Virus record (IMG/VR): IMGVR_UViG_3300006749_002543
Coordinates: 1-46,935 of that record
DNA: 46,935 bases
DNA from: a virus
Direction: 5' to 3' (one strand)
Shown: positions 22,448-32,262 of the stretch, piece after piece
How positions within the stretch are numbered: the first letter of the stretch is position 1
How the letters are laid out: each line of letters opens with the position of its first letter
The notes under the pieces: model-generated
Seen by the model: only the letters and a program-made list of their open reading frames with translations
What the model was told of the DNA's origin: nothing
Databases searched by the model: none
Translations under genes and position numbers: made by a program

Positions 22448-25181
22448 AAGAGAGCTTTTAAATAGAATTAAAGCTTCTAATTTTCCAGGAAGTATAGTTG
22501 AAGTATTTCAAGCTGCTGATCAAGGTGTAGATTTAATTTCTCAATTTGAGCAACAACAAATGCAGGAACAACAAATGCAAGTTGCCAATACCCCACAAGA
22601 ACAAGAAGTAGGATTAAGAGAACAACATGCCATGGGCAACACTCAAGCTAGTATGGCTTTTCCTAATGTACAACCTGGACAATCTTTTAACACTGTAGGA
22701 ATGAAAGCTCCTATTAATATTGATAAGGTTGACGAACAAGGTCATTTAGTAGAGAGTTATAAAAATGTACCTCCAGGAATACAAGATTTACCAACAGGGC
22801 CTTATAAAGGAACTATAATAGAATCTCCAGCAGGATACAAAATGGGTGGAATTAAACGATCAACGGGCGGACTTGTTGATCCATCAACCTCTACACCTAC
22901 AGTTACGGCTCCTGATCCGGTAAATAAAGATTTAATGAAATATTCTCTTAACTTTGAATGTGATACAGATTCAGGTCGAGGATGTAATAATCCAACAGGA
23001 TCATTATTTAGATTAGGACTTAAAGGAGGTCTTGATTTTACTAAAGGGTTTTCTGGACAACCAAAAAATCTTGGGCCAGGTTGGCAAGATGGGACACTAG
23101 TAGATAATAAAATAGGTACATATTCAAATCCTAATGTAGATGCTAATATAGGTGGTTACCTTAGAACTAATTTACCTTTTTATGATAAAAATTGGAATCC
23201 AACACATATAGATATTGGGTATAATTATAAAAAACCTTTAGATCTTGAAAGTAGTTTTTCTAGAGGACCAGGTACTCATAATATTACTGGTAAAATAGCT
23301 CGTTCAGGAGATCATTTTGCGGGAGCCCCAGGATATGGAGGAATTTTTGGTAATAAAGGAGGAACTAGTAGACCTCAATATTCGTATGGTATTGAAGGTA
23401 ACTATGATCTAACAAATAGAAAATTAACTAATTTAGGAGCATACGGACAAATAGGAATTATGGGCCCTGTAAATATTAGTGGGTCTGCAGGATATAATTT
23501 TGAAACAGGTAAACCACAATTTGGAATTGGCTTTGGAGGTAGATTTAAAAAAGGAGGAGTTAAAAAATATCAGTATGGAGGAGGCAGTGGACTAGGTTTA
23601 AACACAGCATTAGAATTTGGTAATAGAGGTGGAAGATTATTTGCATCTCCTACTTATAGAATGGGTAATTTAGATGTAGGAGGAATAATTGGATCTCATA
23701 GCACACCACAAAAAGGTCAAGATTATTGGAACAGTCATGGGTTTGCAGGAGGTAATTTTAATTTAAGATTTGGAAACAGTGGTCGTAATTTAAGAGATTA
23801 TGATACAAGATTTATGGGATCACTTCAAGGAGAACTTGGAAAAGGTTGGACACAACATCAAAATGATAATAATAATATGAATTTGTCTGCTAGAATAGCA
23901 GATCCTAGTGGATGGAATAACGAACAGCCTGTAGAAGATCCTATTACTCAATCTTCATCTAATAATTTTAACATGCCTTTAGATGCATCTGCAAGATTAA
24001 ATTTAGGAGTTGGTAGACCTGGAGCAGCAGGTTGTTTTGGAGGAATGTGTTATACAGCCCCTGTGTTGCCGTGGAATATAAGTGCATTTGGTGAGTATGG
24101 AACTAAACAGTCTTTACGACCAAATTTTAATGTAGGACTAAGTGGAAGATACGGACCTGTTACTGGAGAATATAGTTATAATGTAAACACAAAACAACCA
24201 GGATTTAAAGTAGGACTTAATATACCTTTATTTAATAGAAATAAAAAAACAGGTGGATTAAGAAAAATGCAAACTGGTGGAGAAGCTCCTGTTTATGAAG
24301 GAATGATTCCTGAAGTAGAAATATCTGCATTATCAGATAAATCTTACAATGAACTAAGTGATGCACAAAAGCAAGTTTATGATATATATAAAAATATTAA
24401 TGATAATAGTTTTACACAATATGCTCCCTATGTGCTTAGCGACAAATCCAAAGGATATTTACATTGGAAAGACGCTTTAAATATGGTAGAGCAATCTGGT
24501 GTTGGTAATATATATAACAAACCAAGTGGTAATAATCCTAAGTTTAAAATGGATAATGTTGGAAGATTTAGAGCTCATGCTAGCCCATCTTTTATGAATA
24601 GAACGACTGGCATATTTTATCCAGTATCTCTTACACCATTAGATAGACTTACTAAAGAGTTTTCAAATAAATATTTTTCATCTGGAGATATTTATATACC
24701 ATCTCAATCTGCTAATATGGGGATGACAAAAACTGTTGTGAATCCTGATGGTAATGTAAATACAATTTTATCAAATGAACCAACTACTGATCCAGGAGAA
24801 TATTTTATAGACTCTTATGGGCGAACAAAAAATCAGGGAGGATTTGAAGGTGAAGAAGATTTTTATTTTAAAAAGCTAAAGGAATTTCAAAATACATATG
24901 GTAAAGAGCCATATATGCAAAAGCTAATAGCAGAATTAGCACATGTTGATCCTAGTGTTAGAGTTAATCCTTGGTTTGATATTCCTACATATATTTCTAG
25001 ACTTTCTAGATATTATGATGAAGGCGAGTGGCCAGATGCTTCAAATTACCAAAGCCCTTTTGATTATGAGTATCATACTCATTATGGACCAAATAGTAGT
25101 GAACGTAAGTTAATTAAAAAATATTCTAGACAGCCTTATTCAGAAATGACAAAATCAGGAGATTATAAGCATCTTAAATAA
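22428..25181 (+). CDS. Large multidomain virion-associated protein with two OMP-like beta domains
   Basis: 917 residues, family not recognised. N-terminus 1-135 is Gln-rich with YKNVPPGIQDLPTGPYKGT. Three Gly-Gly/basic linkers follow: 137-148 (KMGGIKRSTGG), 374-385 (KKGGVKKYQYGG) and 607-618 (KTGGLRKMQTGG). Between them lie two glycine- and aromatic-rich segments (about 170-372 and 388-604), each ending in a similar strand pair (GYNFETGKPQFGIGFGGRF; YSYNVNTKQPGFKVGLNIPL), which read like outer-membrane beta-hairpins. The C-terminal part, about 620-917, starts with PEVEISA and contains LIAELAHVDP, an HExxH-like motif lacking the first His. Encoded between portal and scaffold, it may be an ejected internal virion protein. 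Confidence 0.7.
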   Translation: MPTNQTRRELLNRIKASNFPGSIVEVFQAADQGVDLISQFEQQQMQEQQMQVANTPQEQEVGLREQHAMGNTQASMAFPNVQPGQSFNTVGMKAPINIDKVDEQGHLVESYKNVPPGIQDLPTGPYKGTIIESPAGYKMGGIKRSTGGLVDPSTSTPTVTAPDPVNKDLMKYSLNFECDTDSGRGCNNPTGSLFRLGLKGGLDFTKGFSGQPKNLGPGWQDGTLVDNKIGTYSNPNVDANIGGYLRTNLPFYDKNWNPTHIDIGYNYKKPLDLESSFSRGPGTHNITGKIARSGDHFAGAPGYGGIFGNKGGTSRPQYSYGIEGNYDLTNRKLTNLGAYGQIGIMGPVNISGSAGYNFETGKPQFGIGFGGRFKKGGVKKYQYGGGSGLGLNTALEFGNRGGRLFASPTYRMGNLDVGGIIGSHSTPQKGQDYWNSHGFAGGNFNLRFGNSGRNLRDYDTRFMGSLQGELGKGWTQHQNDNNNMNLSARIADPSGWNNEQPVEDPITQSSSNNFNMPLDASARLNLGVGRPGAAGCFGGMCYTAPVLPWNISAFGEYGTKQSLRPNFNVGLSGRYGPVTGEYSYNVNTKQPGFKVGLNIPLFNRNKKTGGLRKMQTGGEAPVYEGMIPEVEISALSDKSYNELSDAQKQVYDIYKNINDNSFTQYAPYVLSDKSKGYLHWKDALNMVEQSGVGNIYNKPSGNNPKFKMDNVGRFRAHASPSFMNRTTGIFYPVSLTPLDRLTKEFSNKYFSSGDIYIPSQSANMGMTKTVVNPDGNVNTILSNEPTTDPGEYFIDSYGRTKNQGGFEGEEDFYFKKLKEFQNTYGKEPYMQKLIAELAHVDPSVRVNPWFDIPTYISRLSRYYDEGEWPDASNYQSPFDYEYHTHYGPNSSERKLIKKYSRQPYSEMTKSGDYKHLK

Positions 25182-25188
25182 TATTTAA

Positions 25189-27462
25189 ATGAAAAAAAGA
25201 AAGATAACAAAATCAAGACGTAGATTATATCAAACTGGTGGAAGTGATTTACAAGGAGAATGGGTAGATGGTCAATTTTATCCAAATCCGGTTCAAACAA
25301 ATTTAATTAAACCTACAACTACAACATCTACTACAAAACCTGCACAAAATACTAAACAAGCTGTTGTTTTTTATGAAGCAAATGATATGTTTGGGCCAGA
25401 CTTAGAAAGAATAACTGCTAATTTTAACAACCAATATGGTGAAGGAAATTGGGCGGCATACCCTCTTCAGGGAGAAGGAGTAACAACTGGTACAGGCACT
25501 TTTAGTAAAGTTTGGGATAGACACTATTACACTCCTGAATTTTTATCTTATATACAAACAGAAGCTGATAAATATTATAGTAACCCTGCAGTTAAAAAAC
25601 GTATGATTATAGAAAATGCATATAGGAATTCAGTAGAAGGTTTACCTGCAAATTCAGCTGAATACGAAACTATATATAACAAATATTTACAAGATCTTAA
25701 AGAGTTTGAAAATACTGACGATTTTTGGAAATATTCAGATGCTAATACTACTTGGCATGAAGCACAAAAAGAAGGATATAAGTCAAAAAATAAATTACCT
25801 AATACTGAAATAGCTAAAATGTATGGATCATATTTAAAAGATTTAGATCCTAATGGAAAGATTATATTAATGCAGCATGGTACTTCTAAAATTGGTAATA
25901 TTATGGCTTCTGAGTCTACAAGAGGTAGATTTAATTACCAACAAACTCCTGGAGTTGTAGATACTTTTAGTGAGGTTTTAGGTGAGTATTTACCTGAAAA
26001 TAATAATGTTGTTTGCTATATGGGATCTTGTTTTCAAGTAGATACTGGGAAAGAAATAACAAAAGACTCAGGAGTTACTACAAAATCTCAAGTAGGAGAA
26101 TGGGCAGGATTTCACAATAGATCAAAATCGTATGGACAAGATCAAACATTTGACGAACGATTTTTTGATCCTTATGACCTTTCAAGAGCGGGCGGCCCAT
26201 TTCAAACATCAAAAATAGATGCATCAGGTAATCTTGTAACTAATGTTACAGGTAAATTTAAACCTAAAACTTGGAGTCAAATAATGAAAATAGCAAATAA
26301 TAAAATAACTAGTCTTGATCATGAAATAATGAATGAGTTAAAAAGAATTTCAGGAGAATCAATTCTGGGTAGTGGGCCAGGGGGAGCTTCAGTTGAAAAA
26401 CAGAAAGCCTTAGATAATCTTTTAAAGAAATACAAACTATATGATACTCCACATAGACACCAAACTGAACAAGACTGGGAAAATTTCTATAATGAAGTTT
26501 TAAATAATAGAGAAAAGTATTTTGGAACTGTATATAAAAAAGGAGGTATAAGAAAAAAATTAAAAAAATCACGGCCTAGATTATATCAAAATGGAGGACC
26601 AACTGAAGAGCCTACTTCATGGCTTGATAGAATTAAAAAGAATTTAGCAGAAAATCTTTTTGCTGGTTATGGCTATGAAGGGCCAGATAATCAAAGGTTA
26701 GACAATAAATATCAATATTCAACTAATCCAATAATGGTATTAGATAGATTGTTTAATACTGGTGTATTAAATAAATCAGAATTTGAAAACCTTAAGGAAG
26801 ATGAACTTTCAGATATTGGATCTCAACTAGAACAACAATTATTTAGAATGTATTTAGGTCAAAAACAATCAGATACCTATCCAATATTTTCTCAAAGTGA
26901 ATATATACCAAGTAAAGGGCATGAAGAAGGAGATGTATATTGGTCTATACCAAAAGAACATCAATCAGATGTATATGGTATAAGTAGTTTTCCAGACAGA
27001 CTAAGTTTAGAAGGTTGGGACGGTCAAGGCGATGTATTAGATTTTTTAAAAAGTAAATATTCAGGAATAATAAATAAAAATATGGTTGTTGGTGACTATA
27101 CAAGAGGTGCGGGTAGAACTGATGACGGTCAATTATATCTTTCAGCTTATGATAAGTTTGATTTAAATCCTTTTCCTTCTCAAGTTGGTGATATGTCAAT
27201 GGGCATTGGTAGTCCACAAAATATATACGATAGATTTAATTATACACATATAAATCATGATACTCATCCTGATCTATTTAGTAAAGATAATACAGGGCTA
27301 GTAGTAAAAAATGATATACTAGAAAAAGCGTTAAAACTTAGAGAGCAACAGCTTAATTGGGATTATAATACAGGACAATGGAAAGAAGGTTATACACAAA
27401 AATATAAATCCGGAGGAAAAGTAATAAAAAAATTAAAAAAAGCAAGACGTAAATTATACTAA
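25189..27462 (+). CDS. Large virion-associated protein, possible clan-CD cysteine peptidase
   Basis: 757 residues. Basic linkers at 2-18 (ends RRRLYQTGG), 451-470 (KGGIRKKL to LYQNGG) and 739-757 (KSGGKVIKKL to RKLY at the very C-terminus) bound two modules. Module 1 has KIILMQHGT (His230-Gly231) and NNVVCYMGSCF (Cys281): a hydrophobic strand before His-Gly and another before Cys, the layout of clan-CD peptidases (caspase, gingipain, clostripain, MARTX CPD). Module 2 ends with YLSAYDKFDLNPF, a motif I have seen only in phage proteins of unknown role. It starts 8 bases after the preceding protein with which it shares linkers. Peptidase role is inferred, not proven. Confidence 0.6.
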   Translation: MKKRKITKSRRRLYQTGGSDLQGEWVDGQFYPNPVQTNLIKPTTTTSTTKPAQNTKQAVVFYEANDMFGPDLERITANFNNQYGEGNWAAYPLQGEGVTTGTGTFSKVWDRHYYTPEFLSYIQTEADKYYSNPAVKKRMIIENAYRNSVEGLPANSAEYETIYNKYLQDLKEFENTDDFWKYSDANTTWHEAQKEGYKSKNKLPNTEIAKMYGSYLKDLDPNGKIILMQHGTSKIGNIMASESTRGRFNYQQTPGVVDTFSEVLGEYLPENNNVVCYMGSCFQVDTGKEITKDSGVTTKSQVGEWAGFHNRSKSYGQDQTFDERFFDPYDLSRAGGPFQTSKIDASGNLVTNVTGKFKPKTWSQIMKIANNKITSLDHEIMNELKRISGESILGSGPGGASVEKQKALDNLLKKYKLYDTPHRHQTEQDWENFYNEVLNNREKYFGTVYKKGGIRKKLKKSRPRLYQNGGPTEEPTSWLDRIKKNLAENLFAGYGYEGPDNQRLDNKYQYSTNPIMVLDRLFNTGVLNKSEFENLKEDELSDIGSQLEQQLFRMYLGQKQSDTYPIFSQSEYIPSKGHEEGDVYWSIPKEHQSDVYGISSFPDRLSLEGWDGQGDVLDFLKSKYSGIINKNMVVGDYTRGAGRTDDGQLYLSAYDKFDLNPFPSQVGDMSMGIGSPQNIYDRFNYTHINHDTHPDLFSKDNTGLVVKNDILEKALKLREQQLNWDYNTGQWKEGYTQKYKSGGKVIKKLKKARRKLY

Positions 27463-27526
27463 GAGTGTTATACAATAATATAAAAATTAAAAATAAAAAA
27501 AGTATAAAAAATATTGATATAATTAT

Positions 27527-27534
27527 TAAATTTG
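27527..27534 (+). promoter_or_regulatory. Candidate -7 element TAAATTTG before scaffold gene
   Basis: Matches TAnnTTTG, about 32 bases before the scaffold ATG, within the only 100-base gap in this part of the late block. No TTTG at -33 spacing, so weak evidence. Confidence 0.3.
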
Positions 27535-27565
27535 TAACTTATAAAAACCAATAAAAACAATAAAT

Positions 27566-28642
27566 ATGGACCCAGAAAATGAAAAAATACAATTAGACGA
27601 CATTACCTTTGATGATGTAATTGGAGGTGAAGGCGTTGAAACAATTACTCCCGAAGCACCAGTGCAAGAGGTAGTAAATGAAGAAGTAGAAGAAAAAGAA
27701 GAAGAAAGTATTGAGGAGAAGGAGGAGCAACAAGAAGTTGTTGAAGAAGAAGTTGAAAAAGATGATAATCTAGAAGACGATGATGAAGAATCAAATGAAG
27801 ATGCAACTGTTGTATCAGAAATTTTATCTGCATTTGGATATGAAACAGATGAAGAATATCCAGACACATCTGAAGGATTAATTACCATGACTAAAGATAT
27901 AGCTCAAACTTTAGCAGACGAGCAAGTAAATGAAGTTATGAATAAATTTCCTTTAGTAAGACAACATTTAGAATATGTTTTAAATGGAGGAGAATCTCAA
28001 CAGTTTATGCAAGCTTATGATCCTAATTTAGATTATAATAAAATAACAATAGAGCAAGATGATATTAGAAGTCAAAAAGCTGTATTAGCAGAATATTTTA
28101 ATTTAAAAGGACATGATAGAAATTTTACAAATGAAATGATTACAGATTATTCAGATTCTGGTAAATTGCATGCTAAAGCAGAACAAGCTAGACAAGCTTT
28201 AGGTAAAGTTCAACAGCAAAGACAAGCTCAAATGGTTGAGCAGCAAAAACAAATGAGAGCTCAAGAGTATCAAAATCAACAACAATTTTGGAATGGTGTA
28301 GCTGAAACTATTGAAAACTCTCAAGAATTTGCAGGATTAACAGTTCCAGAAAGAGAAAAAACTAAGTTTTTTAATTATATTTCTAAACCAGTTAATCAAG
28401 AAGGATATACACAAAGAGATTTAGATCATGCAAATGCAGAAATGGATAAAAAATTAGCTATTGATTATTTAATGTTTAAAGGATTTAATTTAGACCAAAT
28501 TATAAATACAAAAGCTAGAACAAAAAATACTAAATCTTTAAAAGATAAAATCTCTAGAAATGAAGAGGCTGTAAAAAGTGCTCGTAAATCATCTAGAAGA
28601 AAAAAGAATTTTGATATTGATGAGTTAGATCTTAATATCTAA
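27566..28642 (+). CDS. Scaffolding protein
   Basis: 358 residues. The first 85 residues are extremely Glu/Asp-rich; the middle (about 200-240) is a Gln/Arg coiled coil (KVQQQRQAQMVEQQKQMRAQ); the end is basic (ARKSSRRKKN) before a short acidic tip. This charge layout, with a basic C-terminal helix to bind the capsid shell, is typical of scaffolds, and the gene directly precedes the major capsid gene. It guides prohead assembly and is removed before packaging. Identified by composition and position. Confidence 0.75.
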   Translation: MDPENEKIQLDDITFDDVIGGEGVETITPEAPVQEVVNEEVEEKEEESIEEKEEQQEVVEEEVEKDDNLEDDDEESNEDATVVSEILSAFGYETDEEYPDTSEGLITMTKDIAQTLADEQVNEVMNKFPLVRQHLEYVLNGGESQQFMQAYDPNLDYNKITIEQDDIRSQKAVLAEYFNLKGHDRNFTNEMITDYSDSGKLHAKAEQARQALGKVQQQRQAQMVEQQKQMRAQEYQNQQQFWNGVAETIENSQEFAGLTVPEREKTKFFNYISKPVNQEGYTQRDLDHANAEMDKKLAIDYLMFKGFNLDQIINTKARTKNTKSLKDKISRNEEAVKSARKSSRRKKNFDIDELDLNI

Positions 28643-28691
28643 ATAACTACCTGAACAGGGAAATAGGTACCCTATAAAATTATAATAAAAA

Positions 28692-30140
28692 ATGGCAATT
28701 AACGGAACAAATATAAGCGTTCAAAAAACGTTTTACAACGATTCACAAATGACAGACATGAACAGTTTGTCAAATGCATTGTTGGCAAAGCCTACTGAAC
28801 TGTCTCCGATTATTACTCATTTAGCAGGTAAAGACGATAAAAGATTTCCTTTATCTTTCTTAACAGAAGGAGTTGGTAACACAAAGTCTATTGACAGGTT
28901 AGAATATGAGTATCGTGTGGCAACACATAGAATGAGAACGAGACCAGTAGCAGCTGCAGGACCAACAGGAAGTAGCATTGGATTAGGAGGAGCAACTTTT
29001 GAAGTTGAATTTCCTGACAAACATTTTGTATTCCCATACGTATTAGTATCTCAATCAGGTACACAAGCACGTATTATGAAAGAACCAGAGCAAGTAGCAG
29101 GAGGATCTTCATGGAAATACACTTTACAATTAATTAACCCATCAGCTACAGCAGTAATGCCAGCAGCTGACGTTGTAGCAGGAGCGCTTTTTGCGCAAAT
29201 GTATGCACCGGTAGGAGTTGACTTCTCTAGAGGTAACGCTTCTAACTGGGAAACTCCAGGTAAAGTAAGAAACAAACTAACTACAGTTAGAAAATCTTAC
29301 CACATGTCTGGAAACGCTAAAGATTATGTAGCAGAATTTTCTTTACCTAAAAAAGGTGGATCTACTACTAAACTTTGGATGGACTACGAAGAGTACTTAC
29401 ACATGCTTGACTTTAAAGAAGAGTGTGAAATGTACTACTGGTATGGTCAAAAAACTTATGATGCAAATGGACATACTTACATGAAAGATGAGAATGGACA
29501 ACCTGTAATCGTAGGTCCTGGTCTTTTAGAGCAAATTGTTGAAACAGACACTTACTCTACAATGACTGAAACAAAACTTAAGAACATCATCGGTGATTTA
29601 TTTTATTCAATGACTGATGCTGCTCAAAAGCAGATAACTCTTTATACTGGTACTGGTGGAGCTCGTGAATTTGATGAGGCTCTTAAATCACACTTCTCAG
29701 GTAATACTTGGAAAGTAGGTGGTGAGAATAGATTCATCACAGGTTCTGGTAGATCATTAGGGTTAACTGGTTACTTTACTTCGTACGAGCATGTAGATGG
29801 ACATAATGTGAATGTTGTAAAACTTCCATTATTTGATCATGGTGCAGTAGCTCAGGCTCGTGCAAAGCACCCAACAACTGGATACTCTCTTGAATCTTAT
29901 AGAATGGTATTTGTTGATCAGTCAAACTATGACGGTCAAAATAACCTACAAATGATCTCTAAGAAAGGTCGTGAGTCTATGAGATGGTGTGTTGCTGGTT
30001 CTGTAGTTCCTAGAGGATTCTCTAGCACAGACACAAGAGCATCTGATGTTGACGGGGCAAGCGTTCACATGTTAAAAACAGCTGGTATCGCTCTTAAGAG
30101 ATTTGATACTTCGCTTGATATAACTTGTGTAGCGTCCTAA
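28692..30140 (+). CDS. Major capsid protein
   Basis: 482 residues, directly after the scaffold and followed by a terminator. The sequence is rich in short beta segments (FEVEFPDKHFVFPYVLV; KLTTVRKSYHMSGNAKDY) and ends in ALKRFDTSLDITCVAS. Codon choice shifts here: AAC, TAC, GGT and CGT are frequent where neighbours use AAT, TAT, GGA and AGA, as expected for the most abundant protein. I assign the role by position, size, the terminator and codon bias; the HK97 fold itself is not visible by eye. Confidence 0.85.
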   Translation: MAINGTNISVQKTFYNDSQMTDMNSLSNALLAKPTELSPIITHLAGKDDKRFPLSFLTEGVGNTKSIDRLEYEYRVATHRMRTRPVAAAGPTGSSIGLGGATFEVEFPDKHFVFPYVLVSQSGTQARIMKEPEQVAGGSSWKYTLQLINPSATAVMPAADVVAGALFAQMYAPVGVDFSRGNASNWETPGKVRNKLTTVRKSYHMSGNAKDYVAEFSLPKKGGSTTKLWMDYEEYLHMLDFKEECEMYYWYGQKTYDANGHTYMKDENGQPVIVGPGLLEQIVETDTYSTMTETKLKNIIGDLFYSMTDAAQKQITLYTGTGGAREFDEALKSHFSGNTWKVGGENRFITGSGRSLGLTGYFTSYEHVDGHNVNVVKLPLFDHGAVAQARAKHPTTGYSLESYRMVFVDQSNYDGQNNLQMISKKGRESMRWCVAGSVVPRGFSSTDTRASDVDGASVHMLKTAGIALKRFDTSLDITCVAS

Positions 30141-30184
30141 TTTGGCATTAACGTGCGTCTATATATTGGTTTTTGATTAAGGTT

Positions 30185-30212
30185 GTAGGGGAGCAATCCC
30201 CTACTTCTTTAA
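30185..30212 (+). terminator. Rho-independent terminator after capsid gene
   Basis: 7-bp stem GTAGGGG/CCCCTAC (30185-30191 with 30198-30204), 6-base loop, then a T-rich tail. Lies 45 bases after the capsid stop and would raise capsid over downstream products. Confidence 0.78.
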
Positions 30213-30277
30213 TTAATTATCTTACGGAGAGTTATTCTTTACATCCACCTAACTAAGACTTTAAAAGAACTATTATT

Positions 30278-31090
30278 ATGAGTAAAAAAGTGTATTTAAG
30301 GAGAAAAGACCTAGGAGGTCATCTACCTAAAGCAGTAAGAGCCGAAGCAAGAACAAGGCTTAGTAGTGTCTATGTAAATAGGCAACCATTAAAAGGATTT
30401 AGTCCTGAAGATGAAAAAAAATATATGCAAGGAATTTTAGATGTTTCGCCAGAGCACGTAGACTGGCCTAAACATTCTAAAAGATTCTGGGCAGATATGA
30501 CAATACCTGTAGGATTTACAGGGGTTGAACTTGAAATAGGTAAACATGAAGATGGTACACCAATAAGCATTATGGATTTTATTAAATATAATTTTGCTAT
30601 TAAACATCCTTATGTTGGCTTAACTAAAGAAGAAATGAACTCAAGCGTTACTAAAAAGTTCTATATTCAAGACCTTTCAAGAGAAGATAAAGTTAAAAAT
30701 AACTCTATCAAGCTTAAAAAGGATGCAGATAAAGAATTTATTAAAGTTTCTTCAGATCTAAAAAATATGAAAAGAATTTTACGATTAATGTCTAGCACTA
30801 ATCCTGATAGGATGACTGAAGACCAAATTGAAAATTCTCTTTATGAGTTAAAAAATTCTGACCCAAAGAAATTTGTTAGAATTGCAACTGATAAAAATTT
30901 AGAGCTAAGAGCAGAAATTGACGAGTTTGTTTCAGCTGGAGTTTTAAGAAAAATTGGAAATCAAGTTATCTTTATAGATGAAGTGTTAGGAGATACAGTA
31001 GAAGACACAATTGTTTATCTTAAAGATAAAAAGAATTCTGGAAAATTAACTATACTAAGAGCAAAGCTTAAAGAATTATCTTTAACATAA
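30278..31090 (+). CDS. Putative head-completion/structural protein (270 aa)
   Basis: Basic N-terminus MSKKVYLRRKDLGGHLPKAV, a middle WADMTIPVGFTGVELEIGKH that looks beta-structured, and a helical C-terminal half (KRILRLMSSTNPDRMTEDQI). It sits between the capsid and the connector-like gene (1 base apart). Similar genes follow the capsid gene in Bacteroidetes podoviruses, but I cannot give a specific role. Confidence 0.55.
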   Translation: MSKKVYLRRKDLGGHLPKAVRAEARTRLSSVYVNRQPLKGFSPEDEKKYMQGILDVSPEHVDWPKHSKRFWADMTIPVGFTGVELEIGKHEDGTPISIMDFIKYNFAIKHPYVGLTKEEMNSSVTKKFYIQDLSREDKVKNNSIKLKKDADKEFIKVSSDLKNMKRILRLMSSTNPDRMTEDQIENSLYELKNSDPKKFVRIATDKNLELRAEIDEFVSAGVLRKIGNQVIFIDEVLGDTVEDTIVYLKDKKNSGKLTILRAKLKELSLT

Positions 31091-31091
31091 T

Positions 31092-32237
31092 ATGAATGTA
31101 CAACAAATGCATCTGGCAGTTCAGCAAGGAGTGGATAAAATTAATTCACTCCAGGCTGATACGCTTTTAAGAGAAGAAATAGATATTGAGTTAAATAAAG
31201 CCGTAAGTAAATATATAAATACTAGATACGGTAAAAATAATATATATAGAAAAGGTTTTGAAGAAAGTCAAAAAAGAATTGACGATCTTAGAAATTTAGT
31301 AACAGAATTTGAAGGAACTGCTACATTTAAAGAGCAGTTAACTACAAATATTTTTGTTGACACATTTTCTTTGCCTTCAAATTACATGTATTTAGTGTCT
31401 CAATTATCTAAAGTTGTCTCAAGAAAAAATTGTAAATCTATAAATTATCAGTTAGATTCTATAAATACACAAGCTTTAAAACCTTATTTTGCAATAGGTT
31501 TAAGTGAATTTGTTTGTAATGACAATAGTCAAATTGCAGACTCTTTAGTTTTATATGAAGATATAAATGACACTACAACAGGTCAAGTGACTATTTGGAG
31601 TAATACTAATAATTATCAATTTCCTCAAGATATTGGACAGTTAATTACAAATGTAGTAGCTAATCCTCCTGCAGGAATTGAAATTTATTGGGAACAATTT
31701 AATACTTTACATTTTCCAGGACAATTTATTGTTTTAATAAATACAGATGTAATTTCATGGTTTGAGTGGGATGCCTCTATAGGTACAGTTTCTACTTTAG
31801 CAGCTTTAGATTCTACATCAACAGTTTTAAAAACAGCTACAGGTAATAATGCAACATTAGATTACAATGAAAAAAGAGTATCTAGTCATCATCCTTCAGG
31901 TACAATTACTAATACAGTAAGTAATACATTTGTTCAGCATGATGATGTATTTACATTATTACATGATCCGTTTAATACAACTAAAAAAACAGATCCTCTT
32001 ACTACTATACGTGGAAACAACATAGATATATACACGAATGATATATTTATAATAGACGCAGTGAAAATAACATATATAAGAAATCCAAAGAAAATTTCAC
32101 TATCTTTGGGAATTGATTGTGAGCTACCAGACCATACTCATCAAACGATTGTGGATATGACAGTAAGCAGTATATTAGAGGGAATTAGTGACCCTCGATA
32201 CCAAACTCACGAAGCTGAGGTAGGTAAAAATGAATAA
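31092..32237 (+). CDS. Putative head-tail connector/ring protein
   Basis: 381 residues. A helical N-terminus (MNVQQMHLAVQQGVDKINSL; EIDIELNKAVSKYINTRYG) precedes beta-rich sequence (FVDTFSLPSNYMYLVSQLSK) and an ending in IDAVKITYIRNPKKI, with a late helix TIVDMTVSSILEGISDPRY. Adaptor/ring proteins of portal-type phages have this mix, and the place after the capsid genes fits. Assigned by layout and neighbourhood only. Confidence 0.5.
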   Translation: MNVQQMHLAVQQGVDKINSLQADTLLREEIDIELNKAVSKYINTRYGKNNIYRKGFEESQKRIDDLRNLVTEFEGTATFKEQLTTNIFVDTFSLPSNYMYLVSQLSKVVSRKNCKSINYQLDSINTQALKPYFAIGLSEFVCNDNSQIADSLVLYEDINDTTTGQVTIWSNTNNYQFPQDIGQLITNVVANPPAGIEIYWEQFNTLHFPGQFIVLINTDVISWFEWDASIGTVSTLAALDSTSTVLKTATGNNATLDYNEKRVSSHHPSGTITNTVSNTFVQHDDVFTLLHDPFNTTKKTDPLTTIRGNNIDIYTNDIFIIDAVKITYIRNPKKISLSLGIDCELPDHTHQTIVDMTVSSILEGISDPRYQTHEAEVGKNE

Positions 32238-32262
32238 ATATTAATTTTAAAAAAATAAAAAA

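Noticed and set aside
27526-27888. Leftward Ser-rich frame opposite the scaffold gene
   Set aside because: It mirrors the GAA/GAT-rich acidic segment of the scaffold gene and has no independent support.
28648-28673. Terminator or switch before the capsid gene
   Set aside because: Only 4-5 bp arms in several weak alternatives and no U tract.
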